64,000 nt of DNA from Ostrinia nubilalis (lineage: Eukaryota; Arthropoda; Insecta; Lepidoptera; Crambidae). The notes under the pieces were generated by a model. That model had not been told where the DNA came from. It made no database searches and worked only from the letters and a program-made list of their open reading frames with translations. Positions 56,229 through 64,000 of this stretch are shown here, piece by piece. A program made the translations under genes and the position numbers. The DNA lies in assembly GCF_963855985.1 (NCBI RefSeq), contig NW_026973573.1, positions 1 through 64,000 on the forward strand. Direction: 5' to 3'. Each line of letters starts with the position of its first letter. Position 1 is the stretch's first letter.

Positions 56229-57925
56229 TACGGAGCGTGGAAAGAAGAGATAGCGTAGCAAAAGTCTACGTGTTCGGCGAGGATAGATAACCTATCCATG
56301 ATGTTGCCTTCGCCATTAGTCGCGCGCAGTTTTGCGGCGATCACAAACATCTCGCCGACATTAATTTGGCCAAAGAAGTCTCTAACCAATTTAATGTCAG
56401 CCGCAGGTGAATGTGTAGGCTGGGGCTTGGCCTGAGGGGCCGGGACTTTGTGGGCCGGTGCCTTAGGGGCAGGGGGACTAGGGTTAGGCGCCTTTGGCGT
56501 AGCCTTAGGGGCTGGGTGGGGTTGAGGAGCCTGCTGGGGCGCGGGTGGGGCCACAGCTGTTTGGGCGGGTGCGGGAGTAAGGCTGGCTGCCTGGGTGTAG
56601 GCCAGAGGCCTAGCCCAAGCATTGGGCCTATTGGGACGGAGGCTAGGAGCCTCACTTGCTACCGCAAAGTTGCGAGTAGCATTGATCTGCCTGGGGGCAG
56701 AGGGGATGGGGGCACGCGGCTGAGTGCGTGGGGCCCGGGGACAACCGCGATAATTCGCAGGATGACCCTGGGTACCACACAGTATGCAGCTCGGTGGTTC
56801 GGTGGCTGTGGCCTTGTCACGGACACAGTCGGCTGTGCCGTGATCGCCTAGGCACTTGACGCACCTGGGACGGGCGTGACAATTACGGGCAGCGTGCCCG
56901 TAATGTTGACAGCGGTGGCACTGGCCGGGAGCGCCGCGCTTTCGGGGTGGCTCAACTTTGAGCCCGGAGATGAAGCAAACCGATTTCAAGTTGAAAATCG
57001 ATTTCGCTTCGTCGGAATAGTCCAAGACTACTTGGACAAGGTCAAAAGGTTCACGTGTACGAGTCCTGTACAGACGATGAACCTGTTTGACGGGGTAGTT
57101 TTGGGCCTTGAGGTCGGCCAAGATGGAGGCGGAGTCTAGCTCCTTGGGGATGCCACGGATAACAACCCGCAGCTCCCTTTCCTCCTCGCGGGGGAAAGTA
57201 TGATAACCGATACGGTTCTCATCTAGGAAACGCGTTAGGGCTCGGTGCTCGTCGGAGGTGGACAAGGACACCTTAATTCCTACGTTGCACGACTTAGCGT
57301 GCGAGAAGTTAATGTGACGCTCCTTGAGCGCGCCGGAAATCTTGTTCCAGGACGCCTTGTCCTGGACAAAGACTGGGGGGACTCTGACAGTCCGCCCGGT
57401 GCTCGACTGCGAGCCGGATGGCTGGGAAGATTGCGAGGGCTGAGAGAGGCCCGAGTTGGCCTTCAGCGCCTTCGCAGGGGGGGAAGGAGGGGGAGAGGCC
57501 GCGGATTTGCGGGTCCTCTTCGGCCGACTGACGGTGGTGAAGCCACCGTCATCGGCGTCTGAGACAGAGTCACATTCCATGTCCCTACTGGGGGCATGGG
57601 ATTGGTGATCTATCACAATGGAGTGCTCGTTCGTGAGCGGGATTGGTAGAGGGGCCGAGTTCGGATCGCACATGGCGTCCTCGGGACATGAAGGGGAAGC
57701 AGGCTCCTCATACACAGAGCTTGCGAGGGTCTTTGCCCGTATGTGGGCTTTAAACCCGGAGAGGACCTCCGGGTGAGTGGCCCGGAGGAACTTTAAAAGT
57801 TCCTCCGTGTCCATGGCATGGAGTTGGGTTTCGCGACGCGTGAATCTACGCCGGTTCGCAAGTCGCAACCACCGAGAAGAGCCGGCAAGAAACTCGGTGG
57901 TTATAGCGGTGTGTAAGTCCCGCAC
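56228..57925 (-). CDS. Jockey gag-like ORF1 protein
   Basis: 565 aa if started at 57925; an internal ATG about 37 codons later (MDTEELLKFLRATHPEV) is a plausible true start. PRE_C2HC-like region (ELRVVIRGIPKELDSASILA), then three zinc knuckles at about 335-385 (CHRCQHYGHAARNCH, CVKCLGDHGTADC, CILCGTQGHPANYRGC), then a Pro/Ala-rich tail at about 440-515. It binds element RNA and packages it. Stop TAA overlaps the ORF2 ATG by one base, suggesting coupled translation. No break seen. Distinct from the ORF1 at 1-2065 but of the same family type. Confidence 0.88.
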   Translation of the reverse strand: MRDLHTAITTEFLAGSSRWLRLANRRRFTRRETQLHAMDTEELLKFLRATHPEVLSGFKAHIRAKTLASSVYEEPASPSCPEDAMCDPNSAPLPIPLTNEHSIVIDHQSHAPSRDMECDSVSDADDGGFTTVSRPKRTRKSAASPPPSPPAKALKANSGLSQPSQSSQPSGSQSSTGRTVRVPPVFVQDKASWNKISGALKERHINFSHAKSCNVGIKVSLSTSDEHRALTRFLDENRIGYHTFPREEERELRVVIRGIPKELDSASILADLKAQNYPVKQVHRLYRTRTREPFDLVQVVLDYSDEAKSIFNLKSVCFISGLKVEPPRKRGAPGQCHRCQHYGHAARNCHARPRCVKCLGDHGTADCVRDKATATEPPSCILCGTQGHPANYRGCPRAPRTQPRAPIPSAPRQINATRNFAVASEAPSLRPNRPNAWARPLAYTQAASLTPAPAQTAVAPPAPQQAPQPHPAPKATPKAPNPSPPAPKAPAHKVPAPQAKPQPTHSPAADIKLVRDFFGQINVGEMFVIAAKLRATNGEGNIMDRLSILAEHVDFCYAISSFHAP

Positions 57926-58686
57926 AGTCGGTGTAAACCGTGCGGGGTGAGTGGGAAAAGTGTGCCCTAACCAATGTAACTACGCCGCAACGTAGCAACG
58001 CCGCGACGTAGGGCGAGTACCTACTCCTAGCAGTCCTTCAGGAGGGCCCCGGTTGCAAAAACAACCAGGGATACGCTCCTTCAGGGATGGAAAGTAGGGA
58101 GGGGTAGGGGGGGTCACGCCCGGCAGTGAAAAGACTGTGAAACCGAGTGTCTCAAGGGCGAGGAGGAACGCCTCACCCTCTCAAACGTGCCTTCCAGGAG
58201 GCCAAGGTTCACAGCCTAATATACCGGCGGCGGCAGGAAATTTCAGCGCCTTGAAAAAGGCACTGTCGGTCGCTCCCAATCGAACCGAACCGCCTTTAGA
58301 AAGGCGTTTAACTACGCTTGTTCGTTATCACCGTTAGGTTTCCCAAGCGCAGCCGCGGGCAAGCCACGTAATTGTGACAAAACACCACAGAAACAAGACT
58401 CGCAGAGCGAGGGCGATAAGCTCGAGGAACTCGGAGCGCAGCGCATGCGAGCGGGCGGGCGAGGCGGAGCGCACGTCCGTACCGTGCGAGCGATGCGAAG
58501 CGAATGTGTCCTGACCGCCTCTGCGCGCTGCAGGCGCTTTTATAATACGACACAAACAAGCGGCAAGGCAAGGTGGGGAGAACACGAAATGCTTTTTGTC
58601 GTTGGAATAACAAGTCGTTTGTAAACTCCTTGTTTAAATTGAAATTAAGATATATTTTTTTTAATAAAATAAATTAATCTCCCACA

Positions 58687-58699
58687 CGGCCATACTGAC
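58687..58699 (-). promoter_or_regulatory. E4 sequence abutting the 3' LTR, tRNA-Leu 5'-like
   Basis: Minus strand GTCAGTATGGCCG directly before the 3' LTR; 12 of 13 bases match the tRNA-Leu 5' end (recalled). Confidence 0.55.
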
Positions 58700-58849
58700 G
58701 AGCAGCCGACACAGTCAGGCTCGCGAATAACACTTTGCAAATAAATTATTTAATCATTTTGATATATCAAGAAAATCAACAACATAATACAATCATTGAC
58801 AAAAATGTGATCATTCACATTATTTTTAAATCGTATGTATCTTAAAGTT

Positions 58850-59125
58850 CGGCCTCGGTAAAAAACACCGAATTATACGGCACAGCCATTGATGTGGGCC
58901 TCGGTAAAAACGCCGAATGTACGGCACAGCCTCTTTTTTAATGTGTGGGCCTCGGTAAAAACGCCGAATGTACGGCACAGCCTCTTTTTTAATGTGTGGC
59001 CTCGGTAAAAAACGCCGAATTATACGGCACAGCCTCTTTTTTAATGTGTGGGCCTCGGTAAAAACGCCGAATGTACGGCACAGCCTCTTTTTTAATGTGT
59101 GGCCTCGGTAAAAAAACGCCACAAG
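58850..59125. repeat. E4 minisatellite, ~55-bp unit
   Basis: Six copies of ggcctcggtaaaaacgccga / atgtacggcacagcctct with small length changes. The repeat-coded frame at 58826-59122 is not a gene. Starts about 160 bp inside the 3' LTR. Confidence 0.85.
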
Positions 59126-61141
59126 GGCACGGCCAAAAATTTACATTTGTGCTCATTACCCTGTATACATCCAGACATCTGGCCAGGATTCAAGGAGTAT
59201 ACAAAACGATGAGCTCAAATCACGAAACTTTAAAAATATAATTTTCAGTACTCAAACTAATTTCAATTCCCGCCTTAGGCAGTTCGATTATTTTTTTCAA
59301 GTTATATATTTTTTTTCAATGCACGTTTATCAAAAATTTTTTTTTTAAGCTATTGCTCTACAAACATTTTAATCAAGGCAACCAAAATAAATAAAAAGAG
59401 CAGAGGTGGCAGGAGGTGTTCGATGGCACCCGTCAAGTGGCTGGAATGTATTGAATAAACTATTTATTGCTCATTTGAACTGTTGTAACCACATCTTTCC
59501 AGCCCCTTGCCGAGGTGTTTTAAATAAGCGTGAAGCAATCATTGCAGTCAGAACCCTCATAAGACCTTAGACTTGGCTGTTTGCGTGCCTGACACCACTA
59601 ATTTCTATTATAAAATGAAGTTCAATATTTATTTATTTATTTATTGGGCTATCAACATGTGATACAGTATTAAACACAACAAAACAAATAGACCATATTG
59701 TGGCAAAGGTTTCACAATTCCTGTTCCTGTGTGTGTGATGCTGCCTAATTAAACTTTGTACAGATGTCCGACAATAAACCGTCCCAGCAATACATTGACA
59801 GGAGGGCGCCAATCCACGATAAAAATATAATTGTTAGATATATATATTTTTTTAAATATATTTTTGCCACTTGATGTTTCAAAATCGTTAAGACTTTACA
59901 GGCTGTTGCATGTTGTGACAAGTGACGTCCGAGCTTTCTAGTAGCAATGTTTAAGGTATTTTAAAAATATCAAAAATAAAAGTACTTGATCATTTGGCAT
60001 TATGCCAAGGTTAGAGAAATGTGACAATCACAAAAACCTTGCATATTCCCTATTGAAGTATAATACAGTACAATGAACAAGGCTGGACATTGGTAGTTAT
60101 AATTGAGAACCAAAATTGTTTACTGATTTTGCAGAAGTTTGTTTATTACTCGTATTTTGTTGCTTAAAGCAATTTTCAAATTTGTCATAACAATAACTAC
60201 AAAAGTAAAGTGGTCAAGTGTATGCCTCTTTTTTTTTTGAGACTCGGCATTCAATTGACCATTTGTAGATTGAGCGGTGGTGGAACTAGTACTAGGAATA
60301 TGATTATCAGTCCCTTTGAAAATGTCTCAGTTAAAAACATCTTTGGAAACATTGATGAACATTATTTTACACTAGATAAGTAGGGGAAGAGGTACAACGA
60401 TTGGTAGTGCCAATGACTAGGCTTTCGAACAAACACCGGGAATAATCAATGGTTCCCCACTAAAAACATATTTCCAACTACTTGTTGTAACATAACTGAT
60501 TTTGCTTTAAACGGTACTAAATTTACCTATCGACTAAAAGAAACAACACACCAACCAATTTTAAATCATAAAAATGAATAGCAAAATGTGTTGGTAAGCG
60601 CATAACTCAACAACGCATGAACCAATTTTACTATTTTTTTTTTTTTTTTTAATTATCGTTGTAGTCCAAGGATGGTTTTTACGGTGGAAAAATTCGAATA
60701 ATTTCCGGAAAACCCCTAAAAAATAAAATCGAAACTCGAGGCTGCTAGTAACAAATAAAAACGAATTTTAAACTCATCCAGTCTAAGCGAATTTTCATTA
60801 TATTTCGCGAGAAATTTGACGTAGCGCATCACCATGACAGAAAAGATATTTTTCGCGGTATTTCCAGTTATTTCGTTATCACTATTTTGTGTTGTTACTA
60901 AATAATAAATTCTTCATTTAGCATTTTTTTTTCTTATTTATTAGTCAGTGAACCTTAATATTTGCATAAAAATCTCGGGAGTGCTGATCACTAATGGGTG
61001 CCAGCATTAGCACCCGTTTCCCTAATTACCGCGCCGAGGTGTTGCCACTGAACTTAAGGCCACAGCCTTAATCGTAGCTCAAGTCATTTCAGTGCTCTTC
61101 GTGACGCGGATCTAGTGACACGGGACGAAAAAATAGCAAAA
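59126..61141. other. Gene-free interior of E4
   Basis: AT-rich; no coding region supported. 59262-59310 repeats, inverted, a block from 12025-12065 (gaactgcctaaggcgggaat). Confidence 0.45.
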
Positions 61142-61415
61142 ATGGGTAAATGCGCAGTGAAAGAGTGCGATTCAAGATCACAAAAATATCTGAAATTACT
61201 TTCCACATGTACGTCTATTGTTTCTGTGGTTATATCATAGTAAAAACACAATAAAATGAGGATTTTTTTTTTAAATATTAATTTCAGTGTTTCCACTAGG
61301 TAAGAACCTAGTTTTAAATGTTGTAGAAATCGAAAAAGAGATATTAGGTGCAATAACTGAATCGCCGTTAAAGCATCAAATGAGGAAAATAACCACCACA
61401 ATTCACCGTTTTTAA
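61142..61415 (+). pseudogene. THAP-like zinc-finger gene fragment with intron
   Basis: Exon 1 61142-61208 (MGKCAVKECDSRSQKYLK...) ends at gtacgt; exon 2 61288-61415 follows a pyrimidine tract ending in cag (LFPLGKNLVLNVVEIEKEI..., stop TAA). The two join in frame to about 65 aa. The start M-x-x-C-x-V-x-x-C and the F-P resemble the N-terminus of THAP domains; the later C-x2-H is missing, so the finger is incomplete. It runs antisense to E4. Could be a captured host or THAP9/P-like transposase scrap. Confidence 0.45.
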
Positions 61416-62624
61416 AAATGTATTGACTAGAAGACTAAGAAAAATTAAAAATATTCACAAAGAAAATGTCTTAACTATTTGAATAAACTTCTAATACACA
61501 TTCAATAAGAAATTTATAAAATTATTTCACTTGACGTTTAACGTCTTTTTAAACTTTTTTTTTATGACTTAAAAAGTTGGGTAAACTTTGTCATGGGTAG
61601 GAAACCTCATCGCGCCATTACATGTCTAAGGGGAGGTTACACCAAATAAAAAGATATTAACTTTGACAAAAGTAAAATATCTGTGAAACTCCATACAAAA
61701 ACACCGGTGGTCAAAGTTAGGTGGTTCCACTCAACCTAATTGTTTCTATTGCATTGTAATATTATAATTGCGAAAGTTAGTATGGATGTTTGGATGTTAA
61801 CATGTAAGTATTTTTTTCTCTTTCACGCAAAAACTACTGAACGGATTCTGGGGAAATTTACAGTTTTACTGTTTATAACCCAGAATAAACTATAATTTAT
61901 GAAGATCCGTTGCAGACTAAATTTAAAGCCGTGGGCTAAAGGTATTCTAGTGGTTCCAAGCTATGTCATCGCGTTTCAGTAGCAACATTTTTAACACATT
62001 TTAATGAGGTTTGTTTCTCTAGTTAATAGCTCAATGTTTTGCAACGCTGCAATTTATATTCAGATTTCATTTCTTAAAAGGAATAACATGATCACGATCA
62101 GCATCAGACACTGGCTATTTACGTTCGTAAGAATTCAGGCTTTGTATTACTTGAGGTAGATAGACTCAACGAGACTAAGCAGTGAACTCTAAAGACAAGG
62201 GCTGCCACAATAGATCAAACCTGGTTGAGCTGGCGCAAATGAAGGCCCAAAAACCAATAATAATACTTGAGGTATAAGGTTTTAGGTGTCAGTCGCAACA
62301 AGTCCGATCAAATATGAAAGTCTGACATACCTGGTATTACGGCTTCCACCAAATGCGATTCAGTCACCTCCATGCCAACTGCCTTCATTTGCGAGTTACG
62401 TACTCTGCTAGGTTGCTCGCCTTATCGCTAGTGCTTGAACCAGCACTTCGGCCGGCCAGCATCATGCGTGCTGGAAGCAGGCCGGTGGCGCTGAAGTCCA
62501 GGGTCAGGTGACTCAGGCGTCTCGGCTGCATCATTCAGGCTGATGCTGTTGACTCGTCATCGTGCTGCGTCTCTGAAACTCGTAAACAAGAATATATGTG
62601 AGCAAGATGCCCTAATTTTGTTCA
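61416..62624. other. Gene-free interior of E4 next to primer site
   Basis: 61755-61925 looks like a common lepidopteran interspersed repeat (gcaaaaactactgaacggat). The rest is unique; no gag frame recognised on the minus strand. Confidence 0.45.
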
Positions 62625-62638
62625 GATCCCACTTCTGA
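62625..62638 (-). promoter_or_regulatory. E4 primer-binding site (tRNA-Leu type)
   Basis: Minus strand TCAGAAGTGGGATC directly after the 5' LTR. Confidence 0.65.
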
Positions 62639-63089
62639 TATGGGAGAAAGTAAAATAAAAAGCAAGAGTGTTTGAAAATAACGTTGTATTTAAAATTTAA
62701 ATACATATAAGTATTTAATTATATTATTTATTATAGTTATAAATCATATAAAATGATATTTATATATTTAATAACATTTTGTTATTCAACCAAATATTCT
62801 ACGTATCAAGCCATTATAATATTATAATTATAACAACAGTAAATAGGTATTGCATTACATAATACAATTAGTTTACCTGACGAACTCCGTCCGGGCCCGC
62901 AGTCGGCCAACAACTGACCGCCTCTGCGCGCTGCAGGCGCTTTTATAATACGACACAAACAAGCGGCAAGGCAAGGTGGGGAGAACACGAAATGCTTTTT
63001 GTCGTTGGAATAACAAGTCGTTTGTAAACTCCTTGTTTAAATTGAAATTAAGATATATTTTTTTTAATAAAATAAATTAATCTCCCACA
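62639..63089 (-). repeat. E4 5' LTR (451 bp)
   Basis: Intact LTR; the right edge is fixed by the TACA duplication. Confidence 0.87.
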
Positions 63090-63093
63090 TACA

Positions 63094-63773
63094 GTCCAAA
63101 CATTTTTGTTCTACGACAAAAATTGACGAAGTTATGGCCAAATTACTAAAAAAGTTCACTGACCGCCCGGCGCGGGAACGATGACGTCACTATATCCGAT
63201 CCGAACGCTGCCGTCGTACTGCGTGGATAGAAAATATTTTTTTCTAGCCAAACTATCAGTTTAAGAGAAAAACTTGTAATGACATTTATTCATCAGAATA
63301 AAGTAAGCTATCGATAAGTAATTTTTAAAAATAGAAATTGTGAAAAATATCGCAAAAAATCCATACGCTCATACGATTCAATGGAACGCGATTGGGGTCT
63401 TCGCGGTGGTATATTTGGCGATTTATTCAAATAAAGTGTTCATAAGTGTTGTTAGAGTCATATCTTCTTCCAAGTAAAATATATAAATGTATAAGTACAT
63501 ATTAATTTATTTACTTCTTCTAACAATATTAGGTATAGCTGAGGCAGATACACTCTGCCTAGGCTACAAGACATTGCTATGAAGATCATTTTGATGTACA
63601 CGCAATACCTACCTGTTATTTAGTTTTTTTGAGTTAAACCTGTTGTGTATGTGTGTGCGGGCAGTCAGAATGAACCACGGTATCAAGCGCACGTCTTTTA
63701 TTTAGCAGTGGCGAACGGGGAAAACGATTTGCAATTCGGTTATTATTTGACTATTACAGTGTTCATTATCAAA
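63094..63773. other. Flank of E4, possible LTR end of the next Gypsy element
   Basis: No gene. TGGCGAACGGGG at 63709-63720, after ...tttagca, looks like a conventional Gypsy primer-binding site, so an LTR may end at about 63707; its partner would be outside the window. Confidence 0.35.
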
Positions 63774-64000
63774 ATGTCGGTCGGACAAGTGCGTGAATTT
63801 GATACAAAATCAGGAAATTGGTCGAATTATGTGGAAAGAATTGAAATGTACTTCTACGCGCAACGAGTTGACTGATTCACCTAGACTGAAAACTAAAACT
63901 TCGATTATGTTGAACGACCGCGATCCAGAGAACCCAATTCCCTATTATCACACTCACAAACTAGATTAGTGTATACCCTAGTATCTCAGTAGTTCTAAGC
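63774..64000 (+). pseudogene. Ty3/Gypsy gag N-terminus, frameshifted, runs off the window
   Basis: MSVGQVREFDTKSGNWSNYV followed by RIEMYFYAQRV is the usual start of a Gypsy gag. The frame stops at 63873-63875, then a second frame (NELTDSPRLKTKTSIML) continues, so it is probably broken. Confidence 0.7.

Larger units (their letters stand above)
52942..58510 (-). mobile_element. Full-length Jockey-clade retrotransposon
   Basis: 5569 bp, inserted in the E4 3' LTR with the 9-bp repeat CTGACCGCC (52933-52941, 58511-58519). Minus-strand 3' end has a short A6 tail; GC-rich, contrasting with AT-rich LTR DNA. ORF1 then ORF2 in TAATG overlap. 5' UTR about 57926-58510 (GC-rich, no gene), 3' UTR 52942-53281. 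One frame disturbance near the start of ORF2. Confidence 0.9.
52652..58686 (-). repeat. E4 3' LTR, interrupted
   Basis: LTR sequence at 52652-52941 and 58520-58686; 52942-58510 is the nested Jockey element and 58511-58519 its target duplication. Confidence 0.85.
52652..63089 (-). mobile_element. LTR retrotransposon E4, no gag-pol seen, carries THAP-like fragment
   Basis: 5' LTR 62639-63089 (minus orientation); the 3' LTR 52652-58686 is split by a Jockey element. Minus-strand LTR reads TGTGGGAG...CTCCCATA. Flanked by TACA (52648-52651, 63090-63093). LTR pair: one substitution and one 6-bp indel noticed over about 450 bp. Interior 58687-62638 (3.95 kb) has a minisatellite and a THAP-like two-exon fragment on the plus strand, but no retroviral-type proteins. 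Family unassigned. Confidence 0.85.

Noticed and set aside
58826..59122. Repeat protein with LKKRLCR units
   Set aside because: Translation of the E4 minisatellite; unit lengths vary without respect to frame.
61084..61401. Minus-strand 105-residue membrane-like protein
   Set aside because: AT-rich shadow opposite the THAP-like exons; Phe/Leu/Ile-rich composition explains it.

Overview
This is a 64-kb stretch of insect, almost certainly lepidopteran (moth or butterfly), genomic DNA. The evidence is the set of mobile-element families: RTE elements and RTE-headed SINEs ending in 'gtccagcagtggac', lepidopteran-style BEL/Pao and Ty3/Gypsy elements, Helitron-like elements, TTAA piggyBac, and AT-rich MITEs. 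I see no intact host gene, no tRNA or rRNA and no CRISPR. The window is a graveyard and nursery of nested transposons, as in pericentromeric or W-chromosome DNA (inference).

Layout. 1-2065: broken Jockey-type ORF1 (-) split by a 262-bp RTE-derived SINE. 2762-29216: a mariner-type inverted arm cut open by about 26 kb of insertions. These are a decayed BEL/Pao element E1 (2830-7937, -) and LTR element E2 (7949-28572, +). E2 holds a large DNA transposon (9066-16215) with two inverted Helitron-like copies that each carry a LanC-like gene scrap, an I/R1-like pseudogene, a complete two-ORF non-LTR element (18592-23363), and a MITE in its 3' LTR that itself contains an intact RTE (24251-27427). 29221-32339: piggyBac with a broken transposase. 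32340-41590: RTE fragments, two non-LTR pseudogenes, a perfect (CAAGGA)81 array, and a foldback mariner MITE. 41592-48246: complete Ty3/Gypsy element E3 with an open gag-pol and LTRs differing at 2 of 572 positions. 48250-52650: hAT pseudogene split by a mariner MITE that contains an unclassified TIR element and a solo LTR; a Helitron-like 5' end; a small foldback MITE. 52652-63089: LTR element E4 (-), no gag-pol visible, carrying a THAP-like gene fragment, its 3' LTR split by a full-length Jockey element. 63774-64000: start of another Gypsy gag.

The most interesting signal is shared by the four LTR elements E1-E4, which belong to different families. Each has a TCAGAAGTGGGAT-type primer-binding site that complements the 3' part of tRNA-Leu. 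Each also has a copy of the tRNA-Leu 5' end (GTCAGGATGGCCG-like) touching the 3' LTR, and a minisatellite a few hundred bases before that LTR. Three of the four lack recognisable working coding sequence, yet their LTR pairs are nearly identical, so they were probably mobilised in trans and recently. All comparisons were made by eye; no database was searched.
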